A DNA stretch of 64,000 bases, taken from NCBI GenBank assembly GCA_041743935.1, contig JBGTLU010000002.1:1-64000 (forward strand), written 5' to 3'. The position numbers and the translations under genes were made by a program. This document shows positions 18,743-26,836 of the stretch, piece by piece; position 1 is the first letter of the stretch; each line of letters starts with the position of its first letter. Under the pieces are notes generated by a model. It searched no databases and was not told the origin of the DNA. It saw only the letters and a program-made list of their open reading frames with translations. This stretch comes from JBGTLU01 sp041743935 (lineage in GTDB: Bacteria; Bacteroidota; Bacteroidia; Sphingobacteriales; Sphingobacteriaceae).

Positions 18743-18743
18743 C

Positions 18744-19034
18744 ATGAGTAATTTACCTCAGATTATAGATTCGGTAGAGCAAAAAGTAGAAAAACTTATT
18801 GCCTATTGCGATGCATTAAAAAAAGATAACACTGCATTGCAAGAACACAATCAAACCCTGCAGGTAGCCCTCAACGAACAAGAAAACATCCTGAAAGAAT
18901 TAGAAGAAAAAATGCGCATTTTGAAGCTAGCTAAATCTTTTTCTGGAGAAAATGAAAAAACAGTTGACATTAAGGAAAAAATTAACGAATTTGTGAACGA
19001 AATAGATAGATGTATCAATTTACTTAACAGGTAG
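18744..19034 (+). CDS. Small coiled-coil protein upstream of ZapA
   Basis: A 96-residue, highly charged helical protein. Heptad-like spacing of Leu/Ile from about residue 8 to 64 (VEQKVEKLIAYCDALKKDN and on) indicates one long coiled coil, followed by a second short helix. It starts 1 bp after pheT and ends 21 bp before zapA, so it is probably co-transcribed with both. Size, shape and position recall ZapB-type division proteins, which bind ZapA in gammaproteobacteria. I cannot show homology; this is inference from context. Confidence 0.7.
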   Translation: MSNLPQIIDSVEQKVEKLIAYCDALKKDNTALQEHNQTLQVALNEQENILKELEEKMRILKLAKSFSGENEKTVDIKEKINEFVNEIDRCINLLNR

Positions 19035-19055
19035 TTTGATAAAACGATTGAACCG

Positions 19056-19349
19056 ATGGGAGAAATCTCCATTAAAATAAATATTGCCGACCGTATTTAC
19101 CCTCTCAAAGTAGCTGTAAGCGAAGAAGAGATTGTAAGACGTGCCGCTAAACATATCAACGAACGGATTAAAACTTTTCAAGACAATTACTCCGTGCGCG
19201 ACAAACAAGACCTATTATCCATGAGTGTGCTGCACTATGCAACAACCGCACTCAAATATGATAATAAGCCGATTATAGAAGATGATGGCATAAGCCAACG
19301 TTTATCGGCTCTGGATAATTTGTTAACTGATTATTTAGAAAAGCAATAA
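19056..19349 (+). CDS. zapA: Cell division protein ZapA
   Basis: A 97-residue ZapA-like protein. The N-terminal globular head (ISIKINIADRIYPLKVAVSEEEIVRRAAKHINERI) matches the ZapA pattern, and a C-terminal helix suitable for dimer or tetramer coiled coil follows. ZapA cross-links FtsZ filaments at the division ring. It lies between the small coiled-coil gene and a structured RNA, an order reminiscent of zapA-ssrS in gammaproteobacteria. Confidence 0.88.
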   Translation: MGEISIKINIADRIYPLKVAVSEEEIVRRAAKHINERIKTFQDNYSVRDKQDLLSMSVLHYATTALKYDNKPIIEDDGISQRLSALDNLLTDYLEKQ

Positions 19350-19375
19350 TGTTCTTTAAAATAGCATCAAGATTT

Positions 19376-19547
19376 AACCGCAGTTAAATTTTGGGTGGTT
19401 CAACGTTTAAACTCAAACATTAATATTATTAAGCCGTATCCGCGGTGTATGTAAAACCCCGTAGGTATTTACAGAAATCCGGTAAAGCTTCAATCCTGAT
19501 AGAAGGGTATTAATATGTCGAACTATTCAGAAATTAATTGCGGTTTT
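19376..19547 (+). ncRNA. ssrS: Probable 6S RNA
   Basis: The 211-bp gap between zapA and rny has no ORF but can fold into a long rod. AACCGCA near 19376 pairs with TGCGGTT near 19539-19545 and the stem extends through TTAA on both sides. Inside, TGGTTC pairs with GAACTA, GTATCC with GGGTAT, and a TGTAAAACC/GGTATTTACA hairpin caps one arm, leaving large internal loops. The end runs into a T stretch. Length (about 170 nt), a closed terminal stem with a central bubble, and position directly after zapA all fit 6S RNA, which mimics an open promoter and binds RNA polymerase. The folding was done by eye and no covariance model was run. Confidence 0.65.
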
Positions 19548-19560
19548 TTATTTATACACC

Positions 19561-21114
19561 ATGGACCTAATCATATACTTAGTTGTTGCTCTCGCAACAG
19601 GGATTTTAATCGGGAGATTTGCACTCCGACTTTTATTTAAAGGGCAAGAAAATCAAGCTAAAAGCAAAGCAAAATCTATTTTAAAAGAAGCAGAATCACA
19701 AGCAGAAATTCTTAAAAAAGATAAATTACTAGAAGCAAAAGAACGTTTTCTGCAATTAAAAAGTGAACACGAACAAGAGATAAATTCCCGCAATCAGGGG
19801 ATGGCTCAACGTGAAAATACGTTGAAACAAAAGGAGCAATCGCTTAATCAAAAACTAGAGAACGCCACAAGAAGAGAGCAAGATTTAGATAATACCAAGC
19901 AAACTGTTACTCGCCAATTAGAATTAGTAGAAAAGAAGAAAGAAGAGCTAGAATTATTGCACAAACAACAAGTTGATAATCTGGAGAAAATTGCTGGCAT
20001 ATCTGTTGCTGAAGCCAAAGAACAATTGGTAGTTGCACTTAAAGACGAGGCACGTTCTGTTGCCATGGCTCAGATCAAAGATATTGTAGAAGAAGCAAAA
20101 CTCACCGCATCTAAAGAAGCTAAACGCATTGTAATACAAACCATCCAACGAACTGCAACTGAAAACGCAATTGAGAATTCTGTTTCTACTTTCCACATAG
20201 AGAGTGACGAAATTAAGGGTAGAATTATTGGAAGAGAAGGAAGAAATATTCGAGCTTTAGAAGCTGCTACAGGAGTAGAAATTATTGTGGATGATACCCC
20301 AGAGTCGATTATTTTATCAGGCTTTGATCCAGTACGAAGAGAAATAGCCAGACTATCGTTACACCGATTGGTTTCTGATGGCCGTATACATCCTGCCCGA
20401 ATCGAAGAAATTGTTGCCAAAACTCGCAAGCAAATTGAAGATGAAATTGTAGAAGTTGGAGAACGTACAGTAATTGATTTAGGAATACATGGCTTAAATC
20501 CGGAATTAATCCGCATGGTTGGTCGCATGCGATACCGTTCATCTTACGGTCAAAACCTTTTGCAGCACTCACGAGAGGTGGCTAATTTTTGCGCTATCAT
20601 GGCAGCTGAGTTAGGATTGAATGTAAAACTAGCCAAGCGTGCCGGTCTCCTGCATGATATTGGTAAAGTATCAGAAGAAAATCCGGAAGTGCCACATGCC
20701 ATTTTAGGAATGCAACTCGCAGAGAAATACAAGGAACACCCAGAAGTGTGTAATGCCATTGGTGCACACCATGACGAAATTGAAATGACAAGTGTACTTT
20801 CTCCAATCATACAAGCTTGCGATGCCATTTCTGGTGCAAGACCAGGTGCACGCCGAGAGGTGGTAGAAAGTTATGTTAAACGTTTGCGAGATTTGGAAGA
20901 CTTAGCACTTTCTTATCCGGGGGTAGAAAAAACATTTGCTATACAAGCCGGTAGAGAATTACGTGTGGTAGTAGAAAGCGAACGGATTAACGATAAAGAT
21001 GCCGAAGAGTTAGCTTTTACCATTTCTAGTCGCATACAAAACGAAATGACATATCCCGGACAAGTAAAAGTTACCGTTATACGCGAGACAAGGGCAGTTT
21101 CATACGCAAAATAA
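19561..21114 (+). CDS. rny: Ribonuclease Y
   Basis: A 517-residue RNase Y of normal length. It has an N-terminal membrane helix (about 3-25), a long Lys/Glu/Gln-rich coiled coil (about 30-190), a KH RNA-binding domain with [13 protein letters not shown] (about 220-232), and an HD domain with LLHDIGK (His and Asp near 364-365). It is a membrane-bound endonuclease that starts mRNA decay. It begins with ATG 14 bp after the 6S-like RNA and shows no clear promoter of its own, so it may be read through from zapA. Confidence 0.97.
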   Translation: MDLIIYLVVALATGILIGRFALRLLFKGQENQAKSKAKSILKEAESQAEILKKDKLLEAKERFLQLKSEHEQEINSRNQGMAQRENTLKQKEQSLNQKLENATRREQDLDNTKQTVTRQLELVEKKKEELELLHKQQVDNLEKIAGISVAEAKEQLVVALKDEARSVAMAQIKDIVEEAKLTASKEAKRIVIQTIQRTATENAIENSVSTFHIESDEIKGRIIGREGRNIRALEAATGVEIIVDDTPESIILSGFDPVRREIARLSLHRLVSDGRIHPARIEEIVAKTRKQIEDEIVEVGERTVIDLGIHGLNPELIRMVGRMRYRSSYGQNLLQHSREVANFCAIMAAELGLNVKLAKRAGLLHDIGKVSEENPEVPHAILGMQLAEKYKEHPEVCNAIGAHHDEIEMTSVLSPIIQACDAISGARPGARREVVESYVKRLRDLEDLALSYPGVEKTFAIQAGRELRVVVESERINDKDAEELAFTISSRIQNEMTYPGQVKVTVIRETRAVSYAK

Positions 21115-21169
21115 ATTTGGTATAGATTATATTTTTTTGATAGATTCGACTATCCAAACTAAAATAACT

Positions 21170-21652
21170 ATGTCTAAATTAGAAGAACTTCTCGACAATT
21201 ATGGTGTAAGCCATAAGAATGCTACCAACAAACTTATTCATTGGATAGCTGTACCCGCTATCATGTTTAGCATTTTAGGTCTGGTATGGAGTATCCCATT
21301 TCCAGCTTTTTTGCCAGAAAGTATTGCGCCTTATATAAATTGGGCAACCATTCTGATAGCTGCTTGCTTATATTATTATTATAATTTGTCACCAATAATG
21401 GCATTTAGTATGATATTAGTTGCGTTTGGCATGTCATTATTAATTACTCAATTAGAGGTTTGGGAAGCAGCAGGTGGATGGCCATTATGGCAAGTTTGTT
21501 TGGTTATTTTTGTAGTTGCTTGGATATTCCAATTCATTGGTCATAAAATAGAAGGAGAGAAGCCATCCTTTTTAGAAGACATACAATATTTGCTCATTGG
21601 GCCACTCTGGCTAATACATTTCATCTTTAAGAAATTGGGAATTAATTATTAA
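21170..21652 (+). CDS. DUF962 / Mpo1-like membrane protein
   Basis: A 160-residue protein with four hydrophobic segments. The N-terminal NYGVSHKNATNKLIHWIAVP and the later FIGHKIEGEKPSFLEDIQYLLIGPLW are typical of the DUF962 family. Yeast Mpo1 in this family is an iron-dependent dioxygenase of 2-hydroxy fatty acids, and the conserved His residues here (SHKN, LIHW, GHK) fit metal binding. The ATG at 21170 is preferred to an upstream TTG. Activity in bacteria is inferred only. Confidence 0.85.
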   Translation: MSKLEELLDNYGVSHKNATNKLIHWIAVPAIMFSILGLVWSIPFPAFLPESIAPYINWATILIAACLYYYYNLSPIMAFSMILVAFGMSLLITQLEVWEAAGGWPLWQVCLVIFVVAWIFQFIGHKIEGEKPSFLEDIQYLLIGPLWLIHFIFKKLGINY

Positions 21653-21741
21653 TCTAGTTTAAACTTAGTATTAAGCCTCTTTTTTAGTCCTATTCTTAAT
21701 TGTTAATAATCAGTTATTTCTGTGGAAATTTTCTAGCAATG

Positions 21742-21797
21742 TTAATATTAGCTTAACATGTAAGTAATCATGTGTTTAAATGGCTAGTCTACTTTTG
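21742..21797 (+). promoter_or_regulatory. PhoB-type direct repeat and -7 box of TBDT gene
   Basis: TTAATA (21742-21747) and TTAACA (21753-21758) are spaced 11 bp start to start, the helical-period layout bound by PhoB/PhoP-class regulators. TACTTTTG at 21790-21797 matches TAnnTTTG and starts 37 bp after the second half-site. No TTTG occurs at -33 (ATCA instead), consistent with activator dependence. The same layout precedes the TBDT at 59767. Confidence 0.6.
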
Positions 21798-21820
21798 TGG
21801 CAAACTTAAAGCAAAATAAA

Positions 21821-24601
21821 GTGAACACAAAAAAAAACCTGATTAGAATAGCTACATTACTATTACTATTCATTTCTACTGCAACGTTTGCCCAAACCGG
21901 AAGATTAGTTGGTAAAGTAACCGATGCAAAAACCGGTGAAACATTAATTGGGGTACCGGTAGTAGTGCAAGGAACCACCACTGCAGTGCCTACAAACATT
22001 GAAGGTAGATATGAGATGCGACTCAGTCCTGGTGTTTATACAATAGATTATAAATACATTGGTTATCAAACCAAAAGTATTTCTGGCGTAGTAATTAATT
22101 TAAATGCCATTACAGAACTTAACGTAATTTTAGAGGAAGAATCTTTAACACTTGGTGAGGTAGTCATTGTATCTACTTTCAAGCAGGAATCAGTAAATGC
22201 ATTATATTCTATCCAAAAAAATAACATTAGTATTTCAAGTGGTATATCTGCCGATATTATCCGTCGTTCGCCGGATAAAAACATTGGTGAAGCTTTAAAA
22301 CGTGTTTCGGGAACATCTATCCAAGAAAATAAATTCGTTATAGTAAGAGGTTTAGCAGATAGATACAACACTGCAACCATAAACAATGCATCTTTGCCAA
22401 GTTCAGAACCAGATCGTAAGGCTTTCTCTTTCGATTTGATTCCATCAAACATGATTGATAACATCCTTATAAATAAAACATCCACTCCAGATTTACCGGG
22501 TGATTTTGCAGGAGGTATCGTTCAAGTTTTTACAAAAGATATTCCGGATGAAAATTTCGTTAACTTTTCTATTGGATTTGGTTACAACACGGAATCTACG
22601 TTTAAAGATTTTGTATCTAACGAAAGAGGTAAAACAGATTTTATAGGATTTGATAATGGTAGAAGAAGTTTACCTAACGGTTTCCCGGGTTCTCGCCAAC
22701 AATACGTGGTACAGCCATTAAGTCAACGTATACAGCAATCCCAATTGTTTGCCAATTCTTACGGAGAACAAACAGTTTCTGCTTTACCTACTCAAAGTTA
22801 TCAGTTAACTTTTGGTAATCAGAAAGGGTTAAAATCAGGGGGCTCATATGGTTCTATTTTTTCATTAACCTATCGCAATAGTTTAAGCTCACAATTTGTT
22901 GATAGAAATGATTTTCAGTTTGATGGATCTTTTAACAAAGATTTTGATGATATACAATATAAGTATTCAACCAATTTAGGGTTATTGGCAAATTTTGCTC
23001 TCATTAAAGGAAACACAAAAATTGCATTTAAGAATTTATTAAATAGAGTTTTCGAAGAAAACTACAACGATAGAACTGGTATAGACAATAGCTTTATACA
23101 GGAAATTAGAGTGAACTCATCTGAACTAACTCAAAAAACGTTGGTAAATTCCCAATTAGAAGGTGATCACCGCTTTGAGAATAATAGTATGCGTTTTGTT
23201 TGGAATGCAAACTATAACTTAACTTTGCGCGACCAGCCCGACTTACGCACCATTTTTTATGGTAGAGCACAAAATTCAACAGACGCGTTTAGTATTGTGG
23301 ATCGTAACTCCAGAAGATTCTTCTCCGATTTATCTGAAAATACTTTTGGTGCAAATGCAACATTAGCCGTTCCGTTTACCTTCTTAAAGGAGCGTAGTAC
23401 CTTTAAATTTGGCGGTTCAGCTCAGTTAAAAGTTAGAGACTTTTCTGCAAGAATATTCAACTATCAGGCAGCAGATTTTCAAAATTTTGATAATAATTTA
23501 TCAACTCTACCAAAAGATAGAATATTTGACCCGAACAACATTCGTCAAGATGGATTTGTATTGAATGATTTTACCAACAATAGCGATGCATACAATGCCG
23601 AATCCAGATTATTTTCGGGATTTGCGATGTTAGATAATAAATTAGGTAAAAAATCCAGATTGGTTTGGGGAGTAAGAGTAGAGTCATACTATCAATTTTT
23701 AGATGCAGTAGATGCATCGAACTCAAAAGTATTGGATGAAACTACTTACCTTGATGTTTTGCCATCATTGAACTACACGTATAATGTAACTGAAAGGTCT
23801 AATTTAAGATTATCGGGCTCTATTACCGTTTCACGTCCGGAGTTTAGAGAATTAGCACCATTTGATTATTTTGATTTTATTACCAACACTGCCGTATCAG
23901 GTAATCCGAATTTACAACGTAGCCAAAATTACAATGCCGATGCACGTTATGAATTTTATCCTTCAGCAGGTGAAGCCATCACTTTCTCTGTCTTCTATAA
24001 GAAATTTAACGACCCGATAGAGCAAATCATCGACCCAAGAAGTAATGCAGATTTACGTGCTTACACGTATGGAAATGCAGAAAGCGCTACTGCACTAGGG
24101 TTAGAATTAGAATTCAGAAAGAAATTAAATTTTATATCTACTGCCGAATGGTTAGAGAATTTGATTTTCTATTCTAATTTATCTTATATCGACTCCAAAG
24201 TGGATGTTGTAGGTACCGAAAGAACATTACAAGGTCAATCACCTTACTTAGTTAATGCCGGATTCCAATACAGCAACTCTAATAATACATTATCGTTTAA
24301 TTTATTGTACAATCGTATTGGAGAAAGAATTTCTACTGTTGGTAACATCAGTTTTAATGATGTTTTTGAAGCAGCAAGAGACGTGATTGATTTTCAGATA
24401 AGCACAAAAATCATAAAGGGTGCTGGAGAATTAAAACTTACCGTATCAGATATATTAGCTCAAGAAGTTACTTTTTATGAAAATGCTAACGAAAAATTAT
24501 CTTATCAGCGTGGGGTGGATAAAATTATACAATCCAGTAAATTAGGTTCTACAATTTCATTAGGGTTTAGTTACAATTTTAAAAACAAAAACTCACGTTA
24601 A
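21821..24601 (+). CDS. TonB-dependent receptor with N-terminal carboxypeptidase-regulatory domain
   Basis: An outer-membrane receptor of about 926 residues. The GTG at 21821 gives a clean signal peptide (NTKKNLIRIATLLLLFISTATFAQ); an earlier GTG at 21797 lies on the -7 box and is unlikely. A carboxypeptidase-D-like beta domain (about 25-110, GKVTDAKTGETLIGVPV) precedes the plug (RRSPDKNIGEALKRVSG, IVRGLADRYN, DFAGGIVQVFTKD) and a 22-strand type barrel rich in alternating aromatic strands. There is no SusD partner; instead a lipoprotein gene follows after a terminator. It likely imports a scarce solute under TonB energy. The box upstream suggests phosphate-type control, but the substrate is not shown. 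Confidence 0.92.
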   Translation: MNTKKNLIRIATLLLLFISTATFAQTGRLVGKVTDAKTGETLIGVPVVVQGTTTAVPTNIEGRYEMRLSPGVYTIDYKYIGYQTKSISGVVINLNAITELNVILEEESLTLGEVVIVSTFKQESVNALYSIQKNNISISSGISADIIRRSPDKNIGEALKRVSGTSIQENKFVIVRGLADRYNTATINNASLPSSEPDRKAFSFDLIPSNMIDNILINKTSTPDLPGDFAGGIVQVFTKDIPDENFVNFSIGFGYNTESTFKDFVSNERGKTDFIGFDNGRRSLPNGFPGSRQQYVVQPLSQRIQQSQLFANSYGEQTVSALPTQSYQLTFGNQKGLKSGGSYGSIFSLTYRNSLSSQFVDRNDFQFDGSFNKDFDDIQYKYSTNLGLLANFALIKGNTKIAFKNLLNRVFEENYNDRTGIDNSFIQEIRVNSSELTQKTLVNSQLEGDHRFENNSMRFVWNANYNLTLRDQPDLRTIFYGRAQNSTDAFSIVDRNSRRFFSDLSENTFGANATLAVPFTFLKERSTFKFGGSAQLKVRDFSARIFNYQAADFQNFDNNLSTLPKDRIFDPNNIRQDGFVLNDFTNNSDAYNAESRLFSGFAMLDNKLGKKSRLVWGVRVESYYQFLDAVDASNSKVLDETTYLDVLPSLNYTYNVTERSNLRLSGSITVSRPEFRELAPFDYFDFITNTAVSGNPNLQRSQNYNADARYEFYPSAGEAITFSVFYKKFNDPIEQIIDPRSNADLRAYTYGNAESATALGLELEFRKKLNFISTAEWLENLIFYSNLSYIDSKVDVVGTERTLQGQSPYLVNAGFQYSNSNNTLSFNLLYNRIGERISTVGNISFNDVFEAARDVIDFQISTKIIKGAGELKLTVSDILAQEVTFYENANEKLSYQRGVDKIIQSSKLGSTISLGFSYNFKNKNSR

Positions 24602-24624
24602 TTTCATATTAACTTTTTCTTAAT

Positions 24625-24668
24625 AAGCCCGTGTTAATTAAACTAAAGTTAACACGGGCTTAATTTTT
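24625..24668 (+). terminator. Hairpin terminator after TBDT gene
   Basis: AAGCCCGTGTTAA and TTAACACGGGCTT form a perfect 13-bp stem with an 11-nt loop, followed by AATTTTT. It may attenuate rather than block transcription into the lipoprotein gene 47 bp on. Confidence 0.8.
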
Positions 24669-24714
24669 AACTAATGCCTTGTAGCTTACTTTGCATCAAA
24701 TAAAAATCATAAAC

Positions 24715-26046
24715 ATGAAAGCAACAAAATTTATTTTATTAATGCTTATAGCCGTAGTATCCTTCTCGGCATGTAAGAAAAAATCTGATGGTCCGATCGT
24801 TATCGAACCGGGTATTTTACAAGGAAATATTTCATCCAACATGACCTTAACCAACGACAGAGTTTGGATTTTAAATGGTTATGTATATGTAACTGCTGGT
24901 GCAACTTTAACTATTGAGCCAGGTACAATCATAAGAAGTGATATTGCTAATAAAGGTGCACTAATTATAGAGCGTAATGCAAAAATCATGGCTAATGGAA
25001 CTGCTACTCAACCTATCGTGCTTACTTCAGGTAAAGCTCCAGGTGAGCGTACTCCTGGGGATTGGGGTGGTGTTATTATATTAGGTAATGCAACAACTAA
25101 TCGTGGTACCAACCCACTTCCAACTATTGAAGGTGGAGTAGGTCGTACATATGGTGGAACGAATGATGCAGATAATTCTGGTGTTTTTCGTTACGTACGT
25201 ATTGAGTGGGCTGGTATTGCAGCTCAACCAGGTTCAGAAATCAACGGTTTAACAACCGGAGGTGTTGGTACAGGTACAGTTATAGAATACGTACAAACCA
25301 CATTTGCTAATGATGATGCATTTGAGTTTTTTGGTGGTACTCACAATGCCCGTTTCTTAGTTGCTCATGCAACTGCCGATGATGATTATGATTTTGACTT
25401 TGGTTTCCGTGGAAACATTCAATTTGCTGTAGCACAACGTGACCCTGCATTTGTGGATCCAGGTGATGCTGGCAATGGTATAGAAGCAGATAACGATGGT
25501 GCAGGAAGTAATGCTACTCCAAACACACGTCCGGTATTATCTAACTTTACATTTATTGGTCCGGGTAATGCTGCTGGTACTTTAACTAACCATAACCATG
25601 GTAACCGTTTAAGAAGAGCAGTACAATTTGTAATTCGCAACTCCATTATTGCTGGTTGGAGAGTTAACGGACTTAACTTAGAGTCTGATGCTACCATCAA
25701 TGCTTATTTATCTAATACTTCTGAGTATAGAAATAACATTTTACATGCACATGGTTTAGTACTTAACTCAGGTAACCAAACTTTGTTAACAAACGATAAC
25801 TTTAGAACTAAAGTTGAAGCAGAAGGTACATCAATCGTTGCATCTGTTGCAGCTGTTGGTTTAACTTCACCTACTAACTTATCTAATCCTAACTTTATTC
25901 CTCAACCAGGTTCTATCGCGTTGAGTGGAGCTAACTTTACTGGCTTACCAGGATTTTTCCAAACTACTTCTTACCGTGGTGCTTTTGGTACAACGAATTG
26001 GATGGCAGGTTGGACAAACTTTACTCCACAAACTACAGTTTATTAA
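24715..26046 (+). CDS. Outer-membrane lipoprotein, beta-helix-like, TBDT partner
   Basis: A 443-residue predicted lipoprotein. The signal peptide ends FSAC with Cys20 as lipid site, followed by KKK. The mature protein has short repeating strands typical of right-handed beta-helix folds (GATLTIEPGTII, GALIIERNAKI, IVLTSGKAPGERTPGDWGGVIILGNA) and conserved acidic loops (NDDAFEFFGG, ADDDYDFDFGFRG). I recognise the family as a common lipoprotein found beside TonB receptors in Bacteroidota but know no proven function. The acidic loops could bind metal. The start at 24715 is chosen because it begins the signal peptide. It sits 113 bp after the receptor gene and ends in a strong terminator. Confidence 0.8.
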   Translation: MKATKFILLMLIAVVSFSACKKKSDGPIVIEPGILQGNISSNMTLTNDRVWILNGYVYVTAGATLTIEPGTIIRSDIANKGALIIERNAKIMANGTATQPIVLTSGKAPGERTPGDWGGVIILGNATTNRGTNPLPTIEGGVGRTYGGTNDADNSGVFRYVRIEWAGIAAQPGSEINGLTTGGVGTGTVIEYVQTTFANDDAFEFFGGTHNARFLVAHATADDDYDFDFGFRGNIQFAVAQRDPAFVDPGDAGNGIEADNDGAGSNATPNTRPVLSNFTFIGPGNAAGTLTNHNHGNRLRRAVQFVIRNSIIAGWRVNGLNLESDATINAYLSNTSEYRNNILHAHGLVLNSGNQTLLTNDNFRTKVEAEGTSIVASVAAVGLTSPTNLSNPNFIPQPGSIALSGANFTGLPGFFQTTSYRGAFGTTNWMAGWTNFTPQTTVY

Positions 26047-26065
26047 TAGTTTAATTATTTAGATT

Positions 26066-26097
26066 AAAAAAACCACTGATATATCAGTGGTTTTTTT
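26066..26097 (+). terminator. Terminator after beta-helix lipoprotein
   Basis: AACCACTGAT/ATCAGTGGTT hairpin flanked by A and T runs. It is nearly symmetrical and may also serve the convergent pcm gene. Confidence 0.85.
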
Positions 26098-26139
26098 GTT
26101 TTGTAGATTAAGCAAGATTGTTATATCTGGCAGAGTAAT

Positions 26140-26784
26140 TTACCAAGCTTTTTCACCTACCAGAGGTACAAATTTGAAACTATCAAACACTACTTTTTCA
26201 TACTCTTTTTCCGATACTTTTAATATCGTTATCATTTTCTGGATGGTTGCATCCCCAACGGGGATAACTAATATGCCACCTATGCTTAGTTGTTTTAGTA
26301 AAGAGTCGGGTACTACGGGAGCGCCTGCCGTAACGATTATTTTTTGAAAAGGGGCGTGTTTTTCAAGTCCTTTGGAGCCATCGCCACAAAAAAATTTTGC
26401 TTTATACCCCATGTCGGTTAATTGGGTTTTGGCTTTTTTATATAATTCTTCTTGTCTTTCAATGGTAAATAAATTGGCGCCCAATTCTAATAATATAGCC
26501 GATTGGTAACCAGAACCAGTACCTATTTCTAGTACTTTATCGCCGGTACGAACATGTAAAAGTTCTGATTGATAAGCTACAGTATAGGGTTGAGAAATGG
26601 TTTGTCCGGCATCAATTTTTAAAGCTTTGTCTTGATAAGAAACATCCGGAGTATATTTTGAGGCAAATAAATGACGAGGTACTTTACCAATTGCTTTTAG
26701 TACAAATTCATCTTTGATGCCTTTATCTTGTAAAGTTTTAACCAATACTTTTCTCAATCCGATGGTTTTGTATGTTTCGCTCAT
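26140..26784 (-). CDS. pcm: Protein-L-isoaspartate O-methyltransferase
   Basis: A 214-residue SAM-dependent methyltransferase of normal length. Motif I is VLEIGTGSGYQSAIL (about 77-91), preceded by the substrate-site block GQTISQPYTVAYQSELL (about 54-70) that is specific to PCMT. Downstream, KIIVTAGAPVVPDSLLKQLSIGG is also typical. The enzyme methylates isoaspartyl residues in damaged proteins so that they can be repaired. It stands alone on the minus strand, divergent from the sugar transferase gene with a gap of about 50 bp. Confidence 0.95.
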   Translation of the reverse strand: MSETYKTIGLRKVLVKTLQDKGIKDEFVLKAIGKVPRHLFASKYTPDVSYQDKALKIDAGQTISQPYTVAYQSELLHVRTGDKVLEIGTGSGYQSAILLELGANLFTIERQEELYKKAKTQLTDMGYKAKFFCGDGSKGLEKHAPFQKIIVTAGAPVVPDSLLKQLSIGGILVIPVGDATIQKMITILKVSEKEYEKVVFDSFKFVPLVGEKAW

Positions 26785-26836
26785 TTGCTTGCGAAATTAA
26801 TTTATTTTCGCATTAGTTTTTAGATATTTGACCCAC

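Noticed and set aside
19350..19560. Riboswitch or leader of rny instead of 6S RNA
   Set aside because: Fold is a long closed rod rather than a ligand-pocket multibranch, and rny is not a typical riboswitch target; a leader role is still not excluded, so the 6S call is kept below certainty.
20070..20528. Open frame antisense to rny (152 codons)
   Set aside because: Shadow of the RNase Y coding frame; composition follows the opposite strand's codon pattern.
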